Below are positions 24,002-24,299 of a stretch of 24,299 bases of DNA, piece by piece. The notes below the pieces were generated by a model, which was not told the DNA's origin, did no database searches, and was given only the letters and a program-made list of their open reading frames with translations. The first letter of the stretch is position 1. Each line of letters starts with the position of its first letter. The translations under genes were made by a program, and so were the position numbers. Origin of the DNA: CAZYSK01 sp964649415 (GTDB lineage Bacteria > Chloroflexota > Anaerolineae > B4-G1); contig CAZYSK010000085.1 of NCBI GenBank assembly GCA_964649415.1, forward strand, positions 1 through 24,299, given 5' to 3'.

Positions 24002-24299
24002 CTACGCTTCCTCTAGCGCCCGTCTCGGGTCCGTGTCCAACGTCTCCAGATCCACCAACGATGCCTCCAGCGACTCATCCTTGGAGCGGGCCGCGCCGGT
24101 GAAACGGGCACGGGCGAAGAAGGCGTAGTAGACCGTGATGAGTGGCAGAACTCGCTTAGGCTGGTAGGTCAACTCGTCGCGGAAGGAGGCGATGAAGTGG
24201 AAGTAGAAACGGAAGTAAGGAGCGCTAATGTGGTAGCGCCCCCTTTGTGAGCGTATCACGGAGGGGACAAAGGGGTGAGGAAAACGGGGGCAGGCGTTC
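24002..24299 (-). pseudogene. DUF234-family ATPase remnant with internal deletion, runs off the window
   Basis: The frame is open from the window edge. It reads RYHISAPYFRFYFHFI and FRDELTYQPKRVLPLI, the hallmark start of the DUF234 region that follows the ATPase_2 (archaeal-type P-loop) domain. It then jumps to VYYAFFARARFTGAAR and LVDLETLD, which belong to the far C-terminus of the same family. The roughly 100 residues normally between them, including the PD-(D/E)XK-like part, are missing. The upstream ATPase half, if present, lies outside the window. The frame ends with TAG at 24002. It is a deletion derivative and probably inactive. Confidence 0.65.

Overview
The window looks like an accessory, defence-rich stretch of a bacterial chromosome, probably from a member of the Chloroflexota. 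That assignment is an inference. It rests on a Ser/Thr kinase fused to a formylglycine-generating-enzyme (FGE)-like domain, a DUF234-type ATPase remnant, and interspersed 'gtaggggcgaggcaatcc' hairpins. I see no rRNA, tRNA or other marker that would prove it. Most of the window is GC-rich (one sampled 60-base line at 6001 is 43/60 G+C). The block at about 16.1-23.6 kb and the first gene are visibly AT-richer (the line at 17641 is 30/60), which suggests separate acquisition.

Layout. 68-490 is a small PD-(D/E)XK nuclease-like gene, followed by a start-less coding remnant (513-725). 801-3248 is a membrane-anchored Ser/Thr kinase with a C-terminal FGE-like domain. 3.25-4.64 kb holds a three-gene minus-strand mini-operon (winged-helix protein, small membrane protein, small helical protein). 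A degraded second copy of its last gene lies beyond two copies of a repeat element. 4.64-5.03 kb has no convincing gene. From 15.16 kb down to 5.03 kb everything reads on the minus strand. A strong sigma70-like promoter (15155-15127) and a 19-codon leader ORF are followed by an ABC-type ATPase plus DUF4435/TOPRIM-like pair resembling PARIS (AriA/AriB). Next come a 48-codon stub of a Ser/Thr kinase, a type III restriction-modification system (Mod then Res), and two coupled ABC half-transporters that look like one heterodimeric exporter. PARIS is known to sense anti-restriction proteins, so its position directly upstream of a restriction system makes functional sense.

16.1-23.6 kb is the most interesting block: four tightly coupled minus-strand genes. 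In transcription order they are a 293-aa protein with a winged-helix-like N-terminus; a 478-aa protein with a HEPN-like RN(x4)H motif and a C-terminal P-loop; a ~1312-aa P-loop ATPase with a long helical tail (BrxC/PglY-like in size and layout); and a HerA/DUF87-type ATPase. This resembles the effector halves of phosphorothioation-linked systems and the BREX P-loop proteins. However, no PglZ, methylase, DndCD/Ssp sulfur-transfer gene or obvious nuclease accompanies it. I consider it a candidate stand-alone or new-combination defence module.

Both sides of this block are littered with gene fragments. Downstream is a ClpB/ClpC fragment that has lost Walker A. Upstream are a DUF234-family ATPase with an internal deletion, the last ~34 codons of a Rad50/SbcC-like protein, and two smaller scraps. 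This is the signature of repeated insertion and deletion at a hotspot.
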